A stretch of DNA of 64,000 nucleotides, from positions 1 through 64,000 of the forward strand of contig CAMPJJ010000014.1 of assembly GCA_946886855.1 (NCBI GenBank). The letters are read 5' to 3'. The translations under genes and the position numbers were made by a program. Shown piece after piece: positions 55,786 to 64,000 of the stretch; within the stretch, counting starts at the first letter, position 1; every line of letters starts with the position of its first letter. The stretch is from an uncultured Roseateles sp. Lineage in GTDB: Bacteria > Pseudomonadota > Gammaproteobacteria > Burkholderiales > Burkholderiaceae. The notes under the pieces are model-generated. The model did not search any database, was not told where the DNA came from, and saw nothing but the letters and a program-made list of their open reading frames with translations.

Positions 55786-57021
55786 AGGCGTTGGCGGTGG
55801 GAGCGGACTCGTGATCGGAGGCGCGGTGCTGCGATCTTCCCGGCTGGACTCCGCCAACGCACCCATGACGGCGACTGGCGCGTGCGGGTAAGTTCCTTCA
55901 AGACGGCGTATGTCGATGGCTGGCTGATGGTCGCCCAGACCGGCGGCGAGCTTCGCGAGGTGCGCAGCAGCGTGGGCATGGCGAGCGCGATCTCGGCGCT
56001 GCTGGTCGGCGGCTTCTGCATGGTCTGGCTCAGTCGCCGGGTCCGGCGCGAACTTGGACCGCTGTCGGAGATGACCAGCGCGCTCGCGCAATACGACCCC
56101 CTGGACAGTCGGCAGTCGCTGCCTGAGCAGCACCGGCAGGAACTGGCCGCGATCCGCGCCGCGGTGCTGGACCTGGGCCAGCGGCTGGCACAGCGGGTGG
56201 CCAATGAGCGGGCCTTCCGCGCGCATGCGGCGCATGCGCTGCGAACGCCGCTGGCGGGCATGGAGGCTCAACTGGCGATGGCGCTGCGCGAAGCGCCGGA
56301 AGGCCAGCGCGCGCAGCTGCAACGCACGCGGGAGGCGACCGACCGGCTGCGCCGCGTCGTGACAGCCCTGCTGACCCTGTTTCGCGCCGGCATGAGCCTG
56401 CAATGGCAAGTGCTGGAAGTCTCCGAACTGCTGGGACATCTGACGCCGCCGGACGGACTGGTGCTTGAACTGCCGGGAGAAGGACGCGTGCAAGCCGATC
56501 CGGACCTGCTGGCGGCCGCGCTGATCAACCTGCTCGACAACGCGTGGCGTCACCGCGCCACGCGCCTGGTCCTGCGCCTGCGTACGACGGGCGAGGGCGG
56601 TTGCAGGCTCGACCTCCAGGACGACGGGGAAGGCGTGAGCGCAGACAAGCGCGACGCGCTGAACGAAGCCTTGGCCTGCCAGCAGTACGAGGGGCGCATG
56701 GGACTGGGACTCATGATGGCGCATCTGGTGGCGCGCGCCCACGGCGGTGATTTGAGCCTGCCGCCGGTGGCGAGCGGCTTCGCGGTATCGATGCGCCGGG
56801 GACCGCCCCCGGACCGTCTGGCGGCGACAGCTGACCCCGCACCCGGCCCGCCGATCGGTGCGCCTCGAGGGCCGCCGTCTGAAGGTCACCGTCGTCGCCT
56901 GCACCATGGAAGCCAGCGGCACCTGCGGTACCAGCGGCACCGTCGGGAGATGACCAAGCAGGCGTCGGGAGAGGCTCCGGGCCTTCGCCTCGTGAGCGGC
57001 CGGCAGGGGCGCGGCGACTAG
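55786..57021 (+). pseudogene. 5'-truncated QseC/PmrB-like histidine kinase
   Basis: The frame is open from directly after the preceding stop, but the only start is a GTG at 55882. Upstream residues (FPAGLRQRTHDGDWRVRVSS) still look like a kinase periplasmic domain, so the first helix and most of the sensor are missing. Remaining parts are one helix (AISALLVGGFCMVWL), the H-box AHAAHALRTPLAGMEAQL, the N-box LINLLDNAWRHRA and the G-boxes DDGEGV and MGLGLMMAHL. A tail of about 75 residues after FAVSMRR looks out of frame. No response regulator is adjacent. It may be a remnant. Confidence 0.7.
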
Positions 57022-57464
57022 GCCTTGCCGACGACCTCAAGGTCCTGAAAGTCCAGCGCGTCCCCACGCTTGCTGATGACGGCCAGCCTTGCGACCGTCT
57101 GTCCCGTGGCTTTCTCGACCAGACGCGAATGGCGCTCGCCCCGGCGGAACAGATGGTCCTCGCCCCATTGGCGCAGGGCGACGACAACCGGAAATAGCGT
57201 CTCTCCCTTGGGCGTCAGCACGTACTGCTGGTAGGCCGAGCCGTCCGTCGCGGGCTGGATCTCCAGCACGCCTTCCGCGACCAGCGTCTTGAGCCGTGTC
57301 GACAGGATGTTCTTCGCCACGCCCAGGCTGGTCTGGAAGTCGCCGAAGCGGGTGATGCCGTCGAACGCGTCCCGCACGATGAGCAGCGACCAGCGGTCGC
57401 CCACGATGTCCACGGCGCGTGCCACGGGGCACGTCGCGTCGTTCATGCGCTTGCGCTCAGCCAT
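57018..57464 (-). CDS. HxlR-family transcriptional regulator
   Basis: The 148-residue winged-helix protein has the family features CPVARAVDIVGDRWSLLIVRDAF with a conserved cysteine, GITRFGDFQTSLGVAKNILSTRL and YVLTPKGETLFPVV. HxlR regulators respond to aldehydes, oxidants or drugs. It is divergent from an MFS efflux gene, with an inverted repeat in the gap, so it probably represses that gene and itself. Its end overlaps the truncated kinase by four bases, tail to tail. Confidence 0.9.
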   Translation of the reverse strand: MAERKRMNDATCPVARAVDIVGDRWSLLIVRDAFDGITRFGDFQTSLGVAKNILSTRLKTLVAEGVLEIQPATDGSAYQQYVLTPKGETLFPVVVALRQWGEDHLFRRGERHSRLVEKATGQTVARLAVISKRGDALDFQDLEVVGKA

Positions 57465-57527
57465 CTCGATCTCCCATGGGCGTTCGTGCCATCGAGTTGC
57501 ATTTTAAAACTACCTGCTATGCTGAAT

Positions 57528-57546
57528 TGGTTTCAAAACAAAACCA
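57528..57546. promoter_or_regulatory. Inverted repeat, candidate HxlR operator
   Basis: TGGTTT-N7-AAACCA lies in the 90-base gap between the divergent HxlR and MFS genes, nine bases before the MFS ATG. The gap also holds a weak plus-strand promoter, TTGCAT (57497) and TATGCT (57518) with a 15-base spacer. Confidence 0.55.
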
Positions 57547-57554
57547 GTTGAGTC

Positions 57555-58826
57555 ATGTCGGAACCGTCGTCTTCCTTCTCGCCTTCGGGCTCCTCCTCAG
57601 ACGCAATGCCCACGCGCCAGCTTCTGCTGTTCGCCGTCACGGGCGCGGTCTGCGTCTCCAATGTCTATCTCGCGCAGCCCCTGCTCGACAGCTTCGCCGT
57701 GGACTTCAACGTGGCGCCGGCCGCGATCGGCTCGGTCGTGACGGCGACGCAGATCGGGTCGGTGCTGGCGCTGCTATTGATCGTGCCGCTGGGTGACCGG
57801 TATCCGAGAGGTCGCCTGATGCGGCTGCAATTGATCGGCCTGGTGCTCTCGCTCCTGGCTGTCGCCATGGCGGGCCACTACCTCCTGTTGATGGCAGCGA
57901 TGGTGCTTGTCGGCGCGCTGGGTACGGCGATGACGCAGGGCATCCTCGCGTATGCGGCCAACGCCGCGGGCGCGAATGAACGAGGACGCGTCGTGGGGGC
58001 CACGCAAGGCGGCGTGGTCATCGGCTTGCTGCTGGCACGCGTGTGGGCGGGCGGCATCGCCGACCTGCTCGGGTGGCGAGGCGTCTATCTGACGTCGGCG
58101 ATCGTGGTGACGGGTGTCGGTCTCGTCGCCTGGCGGCGGTTCCCAGTTCTGCCCGCGAGTCGATCTGAATTGACCTATCCGCGTTTGGTCGGCTCCACGC
58201 TGGCGCTGCCGGGCTCGGACCCTGTGCTGCGACGACGCGGCCTTCTCGGGTTGCTGCTCTTCGCCGCGTTCAACGTCTTCTGGAGTGCGATGTCGTTGCC
58301 GCTGACCGCCGCGCCGTACGCGCTCTCGCATTCGGCGGTGGGCGCGTTCGGACTGCTGGGCGCGGTGGGTGCGTTGGCTGCGGGCCGGGCAGGGCGCTGG
58401 GTCGATCGCGGTAGGGGTCGGCAGGCGAGCGCCGCGGCACTGCTGCTCATGGTGCTCGCGTGGGCGCCGTTGGCCGGCATGCCGTTGTCGCTGTGGTGGG
58501 TGATGGTCGGTGTCGTCGTCCTCGACCTGGGCTGCCAGGCGCTGCATGTCACCAATCAGGCGCTGATCCTGCGCGGACCGGCAGAGGCGCACGGTCGGCT
58601 CATCGCCGGCTACATGCTGTTCTATGCGGTCGGCAGCGGGGCAGGGGCGCTGGCATCGACGATGGTCTATGCGTGGGGCGGATGGACGGCGGTGTGCTGG
58701 CTCGGTGCGGGGATCGGCTTGCTGGCGCTGGTGTTCTGGGCAGCGACCGAGCTTCTTCCCGTCGACCGCTTCCCCGTGGTCGGCGCCAGCGCCGGATCGG
58801 AGCGCGGGGGCGGTCAGCGGGTCTGA
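57555..58826 (+). CDS. MFS transporter (YnfM/AraJ-like)
   Basis: The 423-residue transporter has about twelve helices. The family loop GDRYPRGRLMRLQL lies between helices two and three. VSNVYLAQPLLDSFAVDF is typical of the YnfM-like group. An N-terminal Ser-rich tail (SEPSSSFSPSGSSS) precedes an alternative start at MPTRQLL. Efflux of a toxic small molecule under HxlR control is likely. It overlaps the convergent LysR gene by 13 bases. Confidence 0.9.
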   Translation: MSEPSSSFSPSGSSSDAMPTRQLLLFAVTGAVCVSNVYLAQPLLDSFAVDFNVAPAAIGSVVTATQIGSVLALLLIVPLGDRYPRGRLMRLQLIGLVLSLLAVAMAGHYLLLMAAMVLVGALGTAMTQGILAYAANAAGANERGRVVGATQGGVVIGLLLARVWAGGIADLLGWRGVYLTSAIVVTGVGLVAWRRFPVLPASRSELTYPRLVGSTLALPGSDPVLRRRGLLGLLLFAAFNVFWSAMSLPLTAAPYALSHSAVGAFGLLGAVGALAAGRAGRWVDRGRGRQASAAALLLMVLAWAPLAGMPLSLWWVMVGVVVLDLGCQALHVTNQALILRGPAEAHGRLIAGYMLFYAVGSGAGALASTMVYAWGGWTAVCWLGAGIGLLALVFWAATELLPVDRFPVVGASAGSERGGGQRV

Positions 58827-59698
58827 CGCGTGCTGGCGGCGGCGCGCAGGCTTGACTCGATCGCCGCGACCGCCGCGCGCAGGTCCGGCGAGCGCCTGAG
58901 ATCGCGGTGGTAGACGAGGTACAGCGGCTGTGACGGTCCGACCGTCTCCGTCTCGATCCGCACCAGGTCCTTGTGCCGGGGATCGGCTTCGAGCAGCGCC
59001 GCCAGGCCCATGCCTTGTTGCGTCGCCTCGACGATCGCCTCGATCGCGCTCGACGTGAACGCATAGCGCCGGGCGCCGAGCGAGGCCATCCAGCGCTCAT
59101 GCGGCAGGTGCTTCCACTGCGGGCCGAGCCCGATGAACAGGTGGTCCGCGGCGTTCTTGCGATGGAGCCGGCGATCGGGCAGGCGCAGTCGTGCGTAATC
59201 GGCCGCGGCGAAGAGCGCGAAGCGGAAGGTCCCCAAGGATTTCTCGACCAGCACGTTCGACGTGGAGCGCACCAGCCGGACGGCGATGTCGGCTTCCCGC
59301 TTCGCGACATCGGACATCCGGTTCTCGCCGACCAGCTCGATGTCCAGGTGAGGGCGGTCGCGCAGGAGCGCGATCAGCGGGCCGGACAAGGGCGCGGCCA
59401 TGCCCGAGGGCACGGAGATCCGCAGCTTCCGGATCACGGGCGACGCGTCGCGCCCGAGGGCCTGCAGCTCGTGCGCGAAGCCCTCGACGAGCTGGATCAG
59501 TCGCAGCGCCTCGGCGGTGAGCGTCGTGCCGACCTGGGAGCGGAGCACGAGGGTCGTGCCCAGCGCCGCTTCGAGCGCGGCGATGCGTCGGCCGGTCGTC
59601 GACGTCGACAGGCTGAGCTGGCGGCCGGCCTGCAGCAGGCTGCCGCCGCGATGAACGGCGAGCAGGACGCGGAGATCGTCCCAGGAGAGCTTGTCCAT
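58814..59698 (-). CDS. LysR-type transcriptional regulator
   Basis: The 294-residue protein has a winged helix (LLQAGRQLSLSTSTTGRRIAALEAALGTTLV) and an effector domain of the type seen in GcvA/DsdC-like groups. It is divergent from a ketopantoate-reductase-like gene 65 bases away, its probable target. Its C-terminus overlaps the end of the MFS gene. Confidence 0.9.
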   Translation of the reverse strand: MDKLSWDDLRVLLAVHRGGSLLQAGRQLSLSTSTTGRRIAALEAALGTTLVLRSQVGTTLTAEALRLIQLVEGFAHELQALGRDASPVIRKLRISVPSGMAAPLSGPLIALLRDRPHLDIELVGENRMSDVAKREADIAVRLVRSTSNVLVEKSLGTFRFALFAAADYARLRLPDRRLHRKNAADHLFIGLGPQWKHLPHERWMASLGARRYAFTSSAIEAIVEATQQGMGLAALLEADPRHKDLVRIETETVGPSQPLYLVYHRDLRRSPDLRAAVAAIESSLRAAASTRQTR

Positions 59699-59763
59699 GG
59701 ATGGAAAGCAGTTTAGCGGTGGTAGCCGTTCCCGGACAGCCGACCGCTCCCTACGATCGCGGC

Positions 59764-60615
59764 ATGAAAATCGTCATCCTGGGCGCCGGACGCATCGGCA
59801 GCACGCTCGCCTTCCATTTCTCTCAAGCCCGTCATGAGGTGACGGTGGTCGCTCGCGGCAAGCGCCTGGCCGCCTTGCAGCGGGATCGCGCGGTGTTGAC
59901 CGTCGACGGCCGCTCCGCGCCCGTGAGTGCCGCTGCCTCGCTGGAGCCCGACCTGGCGGCGGATCTCGTCATCGTGACGGTGCCGGAGTACCAGGTCGCG
60001 CCGCTGCTGCCCGCGCTGGCGGCGAGCAGCGCCCGCACCCTCCTGTTGATGTTCAACAGCTTCGTGGATCCGCAACGCTATCGGGCGTCTCTCGGCGGCG
60101 AGCGCGTGGCGCTGGGCTTCCCGAACATGCTGGCCTTCCTGGAGGACCAGCGGATCCGATTCCAGGTGAACGGACCCGGGATGAGCATGACCGTCTCGCG
60201 GCCCGATCTCCAGGCGCTCTTTGCCGAGGCCGGACTGCGCAGCGAGGTCGAGCCCGACATGCCGGCCTTCCTGCGCAGTCACGTGGCCCTGGTGGTGCCC
60301 TTGTTCCTGGCCGGCCTGTGGACCTGTGACCGGCCGTCCGCGCTGACCTGGGCGGAGGCGCGCCGGCTGGCTGATGCATGGATCGAAGGCTTCGCGCTGG
60401 TGCGGCGTCTCGGACACCCGCTGCGTCCCGGTGTCGTGGCCGCGCTCGGCGGCCTGCCCCGATGGCTGGCGGTCGCGGTGATGTGGGCCTTCAGTCGCGC
60501 ATCGAGCGTGCGCGATGTCGGCCAGTTCGGTCCGGAGGAGACACGCTGGCTGATCGATCGCATGGTCGAGGTGAATGGCGGACCGCTTCCGCATCTCTGC
60601 GACATGCGGCCCTGA
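59764..60615 (+). CDS. ApbA/PanE-like ketopantoate reductase family protein
   Basis: The 283-residue protein has the Rossmann start MKIVILGAGRIGSTLAFHF and a second-domain core typical of 2-dehydropantoate reductases (VIVTVPEYQVAPLLPAL). The usual catalytic lysine and NxxxN elements of PanE are not clearly seen, so it may act on another substrate. The ATG at 59764 gives the Rossmann start; TACGAT ends six bases before it. Divergent LysR probably controls it. Confidence 0.8.
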   Translation: MKIVILGAGRIGSTLAFHFSQARHEVTVVARGKRLAALQRDRAVLTVDGRSAPVSAAASLEPDLAADLVIVTVPEYQVAPLLPALAASSARTLLLMFNSFVDPQRYRASLGGERVALGFPNMLAFLEDQRIRFQVNGPGMSMTVSRPDLQALFAEAGLRSEVEPDMPAFLRSHVALVVPLFLAGLWTCDRPSALTWAEARRLADAWIEGFALVRRLGHPLRPGVVAALGGLPRWLAVAVMWAFSRASSVRDVGQFGPEETRWLIDRMVEVNGGPLPHLCDMRP

Positions 60616-60745
60616 CGCGGCGCTTGGCACACGCAAGCGTCCGCCGTTGGTCCATGTCCCGCCCACCAATCGCACGACGGCAACGCCAGGCGCCCAAGCG
60701 GGCAGCTCCTCGCCATTCCCTGCGTCTTCACCCTGGATCGCCGCA

Positions 60746-60774
60746 TTGTGCGGAGGCGCCACCGCGCCTAGAGT
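60746..60774 (+). promoter_or_regulatory. Candidate sigma-70 promoter of the IorAB-type operon
   Basis: TTGTGC (60746-60751) and TAGAGT (60769-60774) have a 17-base spacer and lie 67 bases before the first gene. Confidence 0.45.
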
Positions 60775-60841
60775 CGCGCCACGCCGGGCACGGAGGACGC
60801 TTCCGCGCGCGGCCTGGATCCTGAAACGAAGGGGGCAAGCC

Positions 60842-61315
60842 ATGACCGAGCTGAACGTCAACAACCGCCAGCTGCGCGCGGAGGTCGACGGCGACACGCC
60901 GTTGCTGTGGGTGCTGCGCGAGGAGCTGCAGCTCACCGGCACGAAGTACGGCTGCGGCGTCGCGCAGTGCGGCGCCTGCACGGTGCACCTGGACGGCGTG
61001 GCGCTGCGCTCGTGCGTGATGCCGGTCAGCGCGCTGCCGGCCTCCGCGAAGATCGTGACGATCGAAGGGCTGGGACAGACGCGGCTCAAGGTCGTGCAGG
61101 ACGCGTGGGCCGAGCTGGACGTCGCGCAATGCGGCTACTGTCAGCCCGGGATGATCATGGCCGCCGCCGCCCTGATCGCCCAGACGCCCGATCCCAGCGA
61201 TGACGACATCCGCTCGGGCATCACCAACATCTGCCGCTGCGGGACCTACCCGCGCGTGCTGGCCGCGACCAAGCTGGCCGCGCAACGCCTGCGCGGCGCG
61301 GGAGCGCAGCGATGA
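60842..61315 (+). CDS. iorA: [2Fe-2S] subunit of isoquinoline 1-oxidoreductase-type enzyme
   Basis: The 157-residue subunit carries two [2Fe-2S] clusters: YGCGVAQCGACTVHLDG and AQCGYCQPGMIMAA with NICRCGTYPRVL. It matches IorA and related small subunits of molybdenum hydroxylases that pair directly with a large subunit without an FAD subunit. AGGGGG precedes the ATG at 60842. The stop overlaps the iorB start. Confidence 0.9.
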   Translation: MTELNVNNRQLRAEVDGDTPLLWVLREELQLTGTKYGCGVAQCGACTVHLDGVALRSCVMPVSALPASAKIVTIEGLGQTRLKVVQDAWAELDVAQCGYCQPGMIMAAAALIAQTPDPSDDDIRSGITNICRCGTYPRVLAATKLAAQRLRGAGAQR

Positions 61316-63609
61316 GCGCCGCGACGACAGCCGCTGTCACGGCAGGCGACGCCACGACGAGCGACGCGACGACAAGCGCGACGACAAGCGCAACGACGAA
61401 CGCCACGGCAGGCGCCACGCGACGCCATTTCCTCAAGGCGACCGGCCTCGCGGCTGCTGGCCTGGCCCTGGAATTCACGCTGCCCGGGGCGCAGGCCCTG
61501 GCACAGACGCCATCGCAGACGCCATCGCAGACGCCGATGCCTGGCGCCGCGCCGTCGTCGCCCGAGGTGACCGCCTGGCTGCTCATCCATCCCGATGAGT
61601 CCGTCGTCATCCGCATCGCGCGGGCGGAGATGGGGCAGGGCACCTTGACCGGGCTGGCGCAGCTCGTGGCCGAGGAGCTGGCGTGCAACTGGGCCAACGT
61701 CCGCTTCGAGCTGGTGAAGCCTGGCGCCAATCGCGCCCGGGCCCGTATCTGGCGCGACATGGGCACGGGCGGCTCGCGCGGCATCCGCGGCTCGCAGGAC
61801 TACGTGCGCAAGGCCGGCGCGGCGGCACGCTCGATGCTGGTCAGCGCGGCCGCGCAGCAATGGGCCGTGCCCGTCGCCGAATGCACCGTGGACAGCGGCA
61901 CCATCCGGCACGCGGCCTCCAAGCGCGAGACCACCTTTGGCGCCGTCGCCGCGGCCGCCAACAAGCTGCCAATCCCCGAAGATGTCGTCCTGAAGGACCC
62001 GTCGCAATGGCGCATCGCCGGCAAGCCGCTGAAGCGTCTCGACACGGCCGACAAGCTCAACGGCTCGCTGGTCTACGGCATGGACCTGCGCCTGCCCGGC
62101 ATGCTCGTCGCGCTGCCCAAGGCCTGTCCGGTGCACGGCGGCACGCTGGTGAGCTTCGACAAGCAGGCCGTGCTGAAGATGCCGGGCGTGCGCGACGTGA
62201 TCAAGGTCGATGACGCCACCGTCGCCGTGCTCGCGGACCGCTTCTGGCAGGCCAAGCGCGCGCTCGACGCCCTGCCCATCGTCTGGGACAAGGGGCCCAA
62301 CGCGGCGGTCAGCAGCGCCTCGATCGCCGCGCTGATCAGCGAGGGCCTGCAGGGCGACACGCCCTTCGTCGGCAACCGCCAGGGCGATGCGAAGGCGCAG
62401 CTGCAGGTCGCCTCGCGCGTGATCGAGGCCGACTACGGCACCCCGTTCCAGAACCACGCGCCGATGGAGCCGCTGTCCGCCACGGTGCAATGGACCGCGC
62501 AGCGCTGCGACGTCTGGGCGCCGACGCAGGTCGCGGAAGCGGCGCTCGCGACGGTGGCCGACGCCGCGGGACTCGACATCGACGCGTGCGAAGTCCATCC
62601 GATGCGCATCGGCGGCAGCTTCGGTCGCCGCCTCGCGACCGACTACCTGGCGATGGCGGTGCGCATCGCCAGGCAGCGCCCGGGCGTGCCGGTCAAGATG
62701 ATGTGGACGCGGGAGGAGGACATGCGCCAGGGCCGCTTCCACCCGGTCACGCAGTGCCGCCTGCGCGCGACGCTCGATGGCCAGGGGCGCATCGGGGCGC
62801 TGCACATGCGCATCTCCGGCCAGTCGATCACGTCGTTCGTCAATCCGAAGGCGATCACGGCCAACGGCGACGCGACCGTCTTCCAGGGGCTGCTGGCGGA
62901 CTCGCCGGAAGGGCACTTCGGCTACGAGGTGCCGCATCTGCTCATCGACCACGCGATGCGCAATCCGCATGTGCGGCCGGGCTACTGGCGCGGGGTCAAC
63001 ACCAACCAGAACGCGATCTACAGCGAGTGCTTCATCGACGAGCTCGCGCACGCCGCCGGCAAGGATCCTTTCGAGTTCCGCAAGCTGCACATGGCCAAGC
63101 GCCCCAAGCACCTCGCGGTGCTGCAGGCCGTGGCCGATCGCGCCGGCTGGAGCAGGCCCGCGCCCAAGGGCGTGTTCCGCGGCATCGCGCAGTACATGGG
63201 CTTCGGCAGCTACACGGCGGCCGTCGCGGAGGTTTCCGTCCAGGACGGGCAGCTGAAGGTGCTCCGGATCGTCGCGGCGACCGATCCGGGCCACGTCGTC
63301 AATCCCCAGCAAGTGGAGGCGCAGGTGGCGGGATCCTTCGTGTACGGCCTGGGCGCGGCGCTCTTCGGCGGCAACACGGTGAAGGAGGGCGCCATCGCGG
63401 AGACCAACTTCGACACCTACGGCGTCATGCGCCTCTTCGACATGCCTGTGGTGGACGTGATCGTCATGCCATCGGGCGGTTTCTGGGGCGGTGTCGGCGA
63501 ACCCACGATCGCGGTGGCCGCGCCGGCCGTGCTCAACGCCGTGTTCGCGGCCACCGGCAAGCGGATCCGGCAGCTGCCGCTGAAGGACACCGACCTGTCG
63601 AAGGCTTGA
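61312..63609 (+). CDS. iorB: Molybdenum-binding subunit of isoquinoline 1-oxidoreductase-type enzyme
   Basis: The 765-residue protein has a Tat signal (TRRHFLKATGLAAAGLALEF, Arg37-Arg38) preceded by an odd Thr/Ala/Ser-rich lead of 36 residues. The mature part shows ARAEMGQGTLTGLAQLVAEEL, GSRGIRGSQDYVRKAGAAAR, QNHAPMEPLSATVQ, GGSFGRRLATDYLAMAV and the C-terminal GVGEPTIAV with the active-site glutamate. A periplasmic hydroxylase for N-heterocycles or aldehydes, probably passing electrons to a c-type cytochrome; the substrate is unknown. Confidence 0.92.
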   Translation: MSAATTAAVTAGDATTSDATTSATTSATTNATAGATRRHFLKATGLAAAGLALEFTLPGAQALAQTPSQTPSQTPMPGAAPSSPEVTAWLLIHPDESVVIRIARAEMGQGTLTGLAQLVAEELACNWANVRFELVKPGANRARARIWRDMGTGGSRGIRGSQDYVRKAGAAARSMLVSAAAQQWAVPVAECTVDSGTIRHAASKRETTFGAVAAAANKLPIPEDVVLKDPSQWRIAGKPLKRLDTADKLNGSLVYGMDLRLPGMLVALPKACPVHGGTLVSFDKQAVLKMPGVRDVIKVDDATVAVLADRFWQAKRALDALPIVWDKGPNAAVSSASIAALISEGLQGDTPFVGNRQGDAKAQLQVASRVIEADYGTPFQNHAPMEPLSATVQWTAQRCDVWAPTQVAEAALATVADAAGLDIDACEVHPMRIGGSFGRRLATDYLAMAVRIARQRPGVPVKMMWTREEDMRQGRFHPVTQCRLRATLDGQGRIGALHMRISGQSITSFVNPKAITANGDATVFQGLLADSPEGHFGYEVPHLLIDHAMRNPHVRPGYWRGVNTNQNAIYSECFIDELAHAAGKDPFEFRKLHMAKRPKHLAVLQAVADRAGWSRPAPKGVFRGIAQYMGFGSYTAAVAEVSVQDGQLKVLRIVAATDPGHVVNPQQVEAQVAGSFVYGLGAALFGGNTVKEGAIAETNFDTYGVMRLFDMPVVDVIVMPSGGFWGGVGEPTIAVAAPAVLNAVFAATGKRIRQLPLKDTDLSKA

Positions 63610-63615
63610 CCGGAG

Positions 63616-63639
63616 GCCTGCGGTGCCTCACCCGCAGGC
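63616..63639 (+). terminator. Weak hairpin after iorB
   Basis: GCCTGCGG / CCGCAGGC with an eight-base loop begins seven bases after the iorB stop. There is no T-run, so termination is uncertain. Confidence 0.4.
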
Positions 63640-63648
63640 GCTGATGCG

Positions 63649-63680
63649 GCGTCGATCCGAGCGTCGATCCGAGCGTCGAG
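63649..63680. repeat. 12-bp tandem repeat upstream of TetR gene
   Basis: GCGTCGATCCGA occurs twice in exact tandem and then a partial third copy (GCGTCGAG), 70-100 bases before the TetR start. Confidence 0.75.
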
Positions 63681-63709
63681 GCGGGACGACCGCACGGAAA
63701 CTGCGGCTA

Positions 63710-63739
63710 TTGACCGATCGGTCCAATACGACGTAGCAT
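63710..63739 (+). promoter_or_regulatory. Promoter with overlapping palindromic operator of TetR gene
   Basis: TTGACC (63710-63715) and TAGCAT (63734-63739) have an 18-base spacer. The perfect 12-base palindrome GACCGATCGGTC (63712-63723) overlaps the -35 hexamer and the spacer, as expected for autorepression. TAGCAT ends seven bases before the ATG, so the transcript may be leaderless. Confidence 0.65.
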
Positions 63740-63746
63740 CCGTCCC

Positions 63747-64000
63747 ATGCCCCGCGAACGCCGCTTTTCCGAAGCCGAAGTGCTGGAGCGTCTGACCGAC
63801 GTCTTCGCCACGCACGGTTATGCCAGCACCAGTCTTGCGCTCCTGCAGGAAGCGACGGGGCTGGGCAAGCAGAGCCTGTACAACACCTTCGGCGACAAGC
63901 AGGCGATGTACCTGCAGGCGATCGACTGCGCGGTGCAGCGCGCCGCGCACACCGTCGCCGCCGTGGAGGCAGCCGCGACCGGCCGGGCGGCCATCGAGGT
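63747..64000 (+). CDS. TetR-family regulator (3' end outside window)
   Basis: The first 84 residues are present, starting MPRERRFSEAEVLERL. The helix-turn-helix is YASTSLALLQEATGLGKQSLYNTFGDKQAMY, typical of TetR proteins near IorAB-like or efflux genes. It may control the upstream hydroxylase operon or a gene beyond the window. Confidence 0.88.
   Translation, partial: MPRERRFSEAEVLERLTDVFATHGYASTSLALLQEATGLGKQSLYNTFGDKQAMYLQAIDCAVQRAAHTVAAVEAAATGRAAIE

Overview
The window is high-GC DNA whose gene content points to a free-living betaproteobacterium of the Burkholderiales, most likely near Roseateles, Mitsuaria or Rubrivivax. The pointers are the housekeeping run cysS, AlkA-type glycosylase, accA, tilS, lysC and tRNA-Ser, a Bug-type tripartite-tricarboxylate receptor beside a CaiB/BaiF CoA-transferase, a short Omp32-like porin, and many LysR regulators. 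This placement is inferred from gene content alone; no 16S rRNA gene is present.

Left part (1-17582): clpS and clpA (protein quality control) face a minus-strand operon of a TPR protein, ppiA, ppiB, lpxH and mtfA. The divergent operon cysS, glycosylase, accA and tilS leads into lysC and tRNA-Ser(GCT). Then come a PaiB-type flavin protein, a small two-gene unit (membrane protein plus a double-glycine-leader peptide), ETF-ubiquinone oxidoreductase, an OsmC-like protein, an SDR dehydrogenase and a YceH protein.

Middle part (17598-35438): a minus-strand ABC importer operon (binding protein, fused double permease, two near-identical ATPases, LysR) lies divergent to a secreted class A acid phosphatase, a porin and pyruvate kinase. 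This grouping may serve uptake of a phosphorylated organic compound. A catabolic block follows on the minus strand: a three-subunit molybdenum hydroxylase of PaoABC type, LysR, Bug receptor, CoA-transferase and enoyl-CoA hydratase.

Accessory part (35439-46979): decayed remains of a family 5 glycoside hydrolase, a lower-GC gene for an unrecognised protein with a HEPN-like RxxxxH motif, an epoxide hydrolase, a thioesterase, a general stress flavin-fold protein, exonuclease III, Dps, a TetR regulator, and a 1114-residue lipoprotein that joins two discoidin domains to a di-haem oxidoreductase.

Right part (46980-64000): a putative envelope-modification locus. It holds a GtrA-like protein, a PAP2-fold protein lacking its catalytic histidines, a PmrAB-like two-component system, an ArnC-like glycosyltransferase, an ArnT-like transferase, a YdjC/NaxD-like deacetylase and two further membrane proteins. 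Direct-repeat boxes resembling PmrA sites precede its two transcription units, and a 14-bp tandem repeat runs into the response-regulator start codon. The combination resembles the hexosamine lipid A pathways of Francisella (FlmF2/NaxD/FlmK) and Bordetella (Lgm). The window ends with a truncated histidine kinase, an HxlR/MFS divergent pair, LysR with a ketopantoate-reductase-like gene, an IorAB-type molybdenum hydroxylase and the start of a TetR gene.
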